NCBI RefSeq assembly: GCF_000381345.1
Contig: NZ_KB906425.1
Coordinates: 10,001-26,048, forward strand
DNA: 16,048 nt
Direction: 5' to 3'
Source of the DNA: Deinococcus apachensis DSM 19763
GTDB taxonomy: Bacteria > Deinococcota > Deinococci > Deinococcales > Deinococcaceae
In this document: piece after piece, positions 15,737 through 16,048 of the stretch
Position numbering within the stretch: the stretch's first letter is position 1
Layout: the number at the start of each line of letters is the position of its first letter
Made by a program: the position numbers and the translations under genes
Notes under the pieces: generated by a model
The model's database searches: none
What the model was told of the DNA's origin: nothing
What the model saw: the letters and a program-made list of their open reading frames with translations, nothing else

Positions 15737-16048
15737 TGGGCTGTCAGGAAAGGTCTGTCAGTTTTCTGGGGTAGAGACGGCTGAGCTTGGAGCGTGCCGT
15801 CTCCGAGGTGAAGGCCCAGTCGATGGGTCGGCCCCGCTCGTTGCGCAGCTTCCCGTACACCCCGACCACGCGCTCCAACTCTTCGCTCGTCCCGATGCGG
15901 TGATCAAGGGCCTGACGGGTCAACGCCGCAAACTCAAGCTCAATGGCGTTGAGCCAACTGCCGTGCTTGGGGGTGAAGTGCAACTCCAACTTCCGGGCCA
16001 CGCGACGCGCTTCTGTCGGTTCAAAGGCCTCGTACAGCGCCCCTTTGC
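15733..16048 (-). mobile_element. IS630-family insertion sequence, 3' part (continues beyond window)
   Basis: The element starts at the CTAG 15733-15736 with terminal sequence GTGGGCTGTCAGGAAAGGTC and carries the 3' part of an IS630-type transposase running off the right edge. IS630 elements insert at TA, which matches the CTAG boundary. Its terminus is shared with the 97-bp MITEs and with the fragment at 13038-13072. Confidence 0.85.
15744..16048 (-). CDS. IS630-family transposase, C-terminal part
   Basis: About 100 residues of the C-terminal DDE region are visible, in the order KGALYEAFEPTEARRVARKL, LHFTPKHGSWLNAIELEF, then LTRQALDHRIGTSEELERVV. The end AFTSETARSKLSRLYPRKL is typical of IS630-type transposases. 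The Glu of NAIELEF is the third catalytic residue. The first two Asp residues and the N-terminal helix-turn-helix lie beyond 16048. The frame stays open to the window edge, so the codon at 16001 is not the true start. The stop codon lies inside the terminal inverted repeat, so coding sequence and transposon end overlap. Confidence 0.9.
   Translation of the reverse strand, partial: KGALYEAFEPTEARRVARKLELHFTPKHGSWLNAIELEFAALTRQALDHRIGTSEELERVVGVYGKLRNERGRPIDWAFTSETARSKLSRLYPRKLTDLS

Overview
The window is GC-rich bacterial DNA. Its GC level, its strongly Shine-Dalgarno-led genes and its mix of insertion sequences fit Deinococcus or a close relative, but this is inferred from overall character and no marker gene fixes it. 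The left 9.6 kb is a chromosomal peptide-uptake and peptide-hydrolysis locus. The right 6.4 kb is an accessory stretch full of decayed and living mobile elements, with one intact housekeeping-type gene (selO) and one lipoprotein gene inside it.

Positions 1-8706 read leftward as one tightly packed unit: M28 peptidase (PA domain), substrate-binding protein, DppB-type permease, DppC-type permease, M20 peptidase, a second substrate-binding protein, and the start of an M19-type dipeptidase cut by the window edge. Most junctions overlap or nearly touch (TGATG at two of them, a 1-base gap before a TTG start, an 8-base overlap), so translational coupling is likely. An IclR-family regulator is divergently transcribed at 8786-9607. 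The 80-bp gap between them carries a perfect 13-bp palindrome, a degenerate second copy 20 bp away, and a plausible leftward promoter that the copies overlap or follow. The natural model is a peptide-responsive IclR regulator controlling import of a peptide-like compound and its cleavage by three metallopeptidase-fold enzymes. No ATP-binding subunit lies in the window. Both complete peptidases have lost canonical metal-site residues, so the true substrate or chemistry may not be that of a standard dipeptidase.

Positions 9608-11143 hold debris: a frameshifted remnant of an IS6-family transposase (9863-10302), a frameshifted hypothetical gene (10482-10911), and a decayed copy of a terminator-bearing repeat whose intact copy sits after selO. 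Positions 11144-12649 encode a full-length SelO-type protein AMPylase, followed by a strong intrinsic terminator.

From 12899 to the right edge the DNA is built from TA/CTAG-targeting elements. A 97-bp MITE, a 41-bp IS end and a 35-bp IS630 end lie left of a lipoprotein gene whose stop codon falls in the CTAG junction. A complete IS701-type element follows (about 13858-15277). After it comes a train of four MITEs joined end to end at shared CTAG sites, ending in the 3' end of an IS630-family transposase that runs off the window. Three MITE copies share their termini with that IS630 element, and a 135-bp inverted repeat (MITE plus IS end) brackets the lipoprotein gene and the IS701 element.
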